Source of the DNA: a virus
Virus record (IMG/VR): IMGVR_UViG_3300017752_000073
Location: 1 to 33,319 of that record
Direction: 5' to 3' (one strand)
DNA: 33,319 nucleotides
Below are positions 32,050 to 33,319 of this stretch, piece by piece; positions within the stretch are counted from its first letter, which is position 1, and each line of letters opens with the position of its first letter. The position numbers and the translations under genes were made by a program. The notes under the pieces were generated by a model. That model did no database searches. It was not told the origin of the DNA and was given only the letters and a program-made list of their open reading frames with translations.

Positions 32050-33319
32050 ATGAAAAACATTAAAACTATTGCCAGTGATTTATTTGACAAAATTAGAGGA
32101 CGCTTTCCAAGTGTCACTATTGGCGACGAAAATGGCAAAGTTACAAACATGCCAGAAGAAGCAAGATTTTATGACTTTACTTATAACACGCAAGGTATGC
32201 AGTTAGGCAAAGTTAGTATAGGTCTAGACGAAGAAAATGGTGTAACAGTTATTGTAGGCAGAGACATTGTAGGTAATGAATCAGAAGAAGTTCAAGATAA
32301 CTGGTACGGATTTTTAAGAGAAATTAGACAGTTTGCAAAGAAACGTATGATGAAGTTTGATGTTAGAGATATTAATAAATCAAATTTAAGCAAAAAAGAT
32401 TACGAGTATATGGCTAACGCTCGCGGAGAAACACAAATGGCTGAATCAAAAATGTATGGTACAAATAAAACAAGTTATCAAAGAGTAGGAAATGCAAGAG
32501 TTGCTATCCGACATACAGCACCAATTGGTGAAGGTGAAAGTAGACTTAAAAATATTGGATCAATTTTTATTGAATCACCAGAAGGTGAAAAATTTAAGTA
32601 TCCTGTGAAACACTTACAAGGTGCAAGAGCACTTGCTTTACATGTTAGTGAAGGTGGTCATGCTTACGATGATTTTGGAAAGTATATTACAGGACTTAGC
32701 GAAGAACTTTCTAGTTTAGGTAAATTTAAAACTTACATGAATCGTAAAAGTGTAATGGCAGAAGCATTACAAGGATACATGGGCGTTGTTGAAACAAGAG
32801 TAAAAGAAGTACGCAAAGAAATTTCCAACTTACAAAAACCTAACTACTATGCAGAAACTATAGATGGTTGGTCTGCACCATTGAAAGAAGATGTACCTGT
32901 AGATGTAGAAGAAGCATGGATTGATCAATTAACTGTAAAGCAATTTAAAGAAGATATTGCAGATGTGTTTCCATATATCTATAACTTAATAGGTGAAGGA
33001 TCAAAAGCAACAGAACTAGGTCCAGAAGATTTAATTGACGAAGCAAGCAAAGGCATTGAAGCAATGAAAAAAGCAGGCAATGCAAAAGCAGATGCAGAGG
33101 CAAAGGAACGGGCGAAAAAAGACAAGTCGGTAGAAGAGTCAGGTCTACAGTACCATACTGGTGTTAAGAAGCACGGTAAAGAATACATGGTTAAAGCAGC
33201 ACAAGCAGGCCGCGATGGCGCAAGTCAACAAGAACTAGGCGCACTAAAAGACAAGTATAGCAAAGCAGAAAAAAATAAAAAAACTAAAGAAGACATAGAA
33301 CTAGAATCAGCATTTAACA
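32050..33319 (+). CDS. Marine-phage conserved structural-type protein (partial, runs off the window)
   Basis: The frame opens at the ATG at 32050 (MKNIKTIASDLFDKIRGRFP) and stays open to the window edge, so 423 codons are visible. Notable stretches are ESKMYGTNKTSYQRVGNARV then AIRHTAPIGEGESRLKNIGS, FIESPEGEKFKYPVKHLQGA and LHVSEGGHAYDDFGKYI. Further on it has an Ala/Lys/Glu-rich helical region and GLQYHTGVKKHGKEYM, followed by AAQAGRDGASQQELG and KDKYSKAEK. The last block is a peptide I recognise from several marine T4-like phage proteins, often near head genes. A capsid-associated or scaffolding role is likely from position after gp17. Function unknown; the C-terminus is missing. Confidence 0.75.
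   Translation, partial: MKNIKTIASDLFDKIRGRFPSVTIGDENGKVTNMPEEARFYDFTYNTQGMQLGKVSIGLDEENGVTVIVGRDIVGNESEEVQDNWYGFLREIRQFAKKRMMKFDVRDINKSNLSKKDYEYMANARGETQMAESKMYGTNKTSYQRVGNARVAIRHTAPIGEGESRLKNIGSIFIESPEGEKFKYPVKHLQGARALALHVSEGGHAYDDFGKYITGLSEELSSLGKFKTYMNRKSVMAEALQGYMGVVETRVKEVRKEISNLQKPNYYAETIDGWSAPLKEDVPVDVEEAWIDQLTVKQFKEDIADVFPYIYNLIGEGSKATELGPEDLIDEASKGIEAMKKAGNAKADAEAKERAKKDKSVEESGLQYHTGVKKHGKEYMVKAAQAGRDGASQQELGALKDKYSKAEKNKKTKEDIELESAFN

Overview
The window is one continuous, densely packed structural and DNA-packaging region of an AT-rich tailed phage with a contractile tail. It looks like a marine T4-like myovirus of the cyanophage/pelagiphage type. The evidence is homologues of T4 gp13, gp14, gp15, gp18, gp19, gp4, gp16 and gp17, together with a recurrent late-promoter octamer (GATAAATA and variants) that matches the NATAAATA late motif known in marine T4-like phages. 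The host cannot be named from this sequence. No tRNA, rRNA, CRISPR array, insertion sequence or integrase was seen, and no gene-free stretch exceeds about 100 bp.

Layout. (1) 1-122 is the 3' end of an unidentified gene. (2) 217-10290 is a giant tail-fibre gene (3357 aa) with a C-terminal S74-type intramolecular chaperone. (3) 10377-14079 is an accessory cassette: two small unknown proteins, a small glycosyltransferase-like protein and an 848-aa protein built of about seven tandem ~103-aa modules. A near-consensus host-type sigma70 promoter precedes it. (4) 14069-17129 is on the minus strand: a Nudix hydrolase, gp15 (tail completion) and gp14 (neck). (5) 17172-19081 is on the plus strand: gp13 (neck), an SGNH-hydrolase-like protein and a P-loop nucleotide kinase with its own consensus sigma70-type promoter. 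(6) 19156-24666 holds the enlarged tail sheath (gp18), tail tube (gp19), a second tube-like protein and a small conserved protein. (7) 24668-28260 holds a second fibre-like protein and a subtilisin-family protease. (8) 28253-33319 holds gp4, the small terminase, two conserved proteins of unknown role, the large terminase and a partial gene with motifs shared by marine phage structural proteins.

The genes supply parts for capsid filling (gp16, gp17), head completion (gp4), neck (gp13, gp14), tail completion (gp15), tail (gp18, gp19) and host contact (the two fibres). The glycosyltransferase, SGNH, Nudix, kinase and subtilase genes are accessory enzymes embedded in the late module.

The observations most worth following up are: (a) four late promoters lie exactly 5 nt from the next ATG, which predicts leaderless late mRNAs; (b) the repeat protein, whose modules resemble degenerate glycosyltransferase-like units, sits directly behind a glycosyltransferase gene; (c) sigma70-type promoters mark the accessory cassettes while late promoters mark virion genes; (d) a W-rich module recurs in neck, tail-completion, sheath and fibre proteins.
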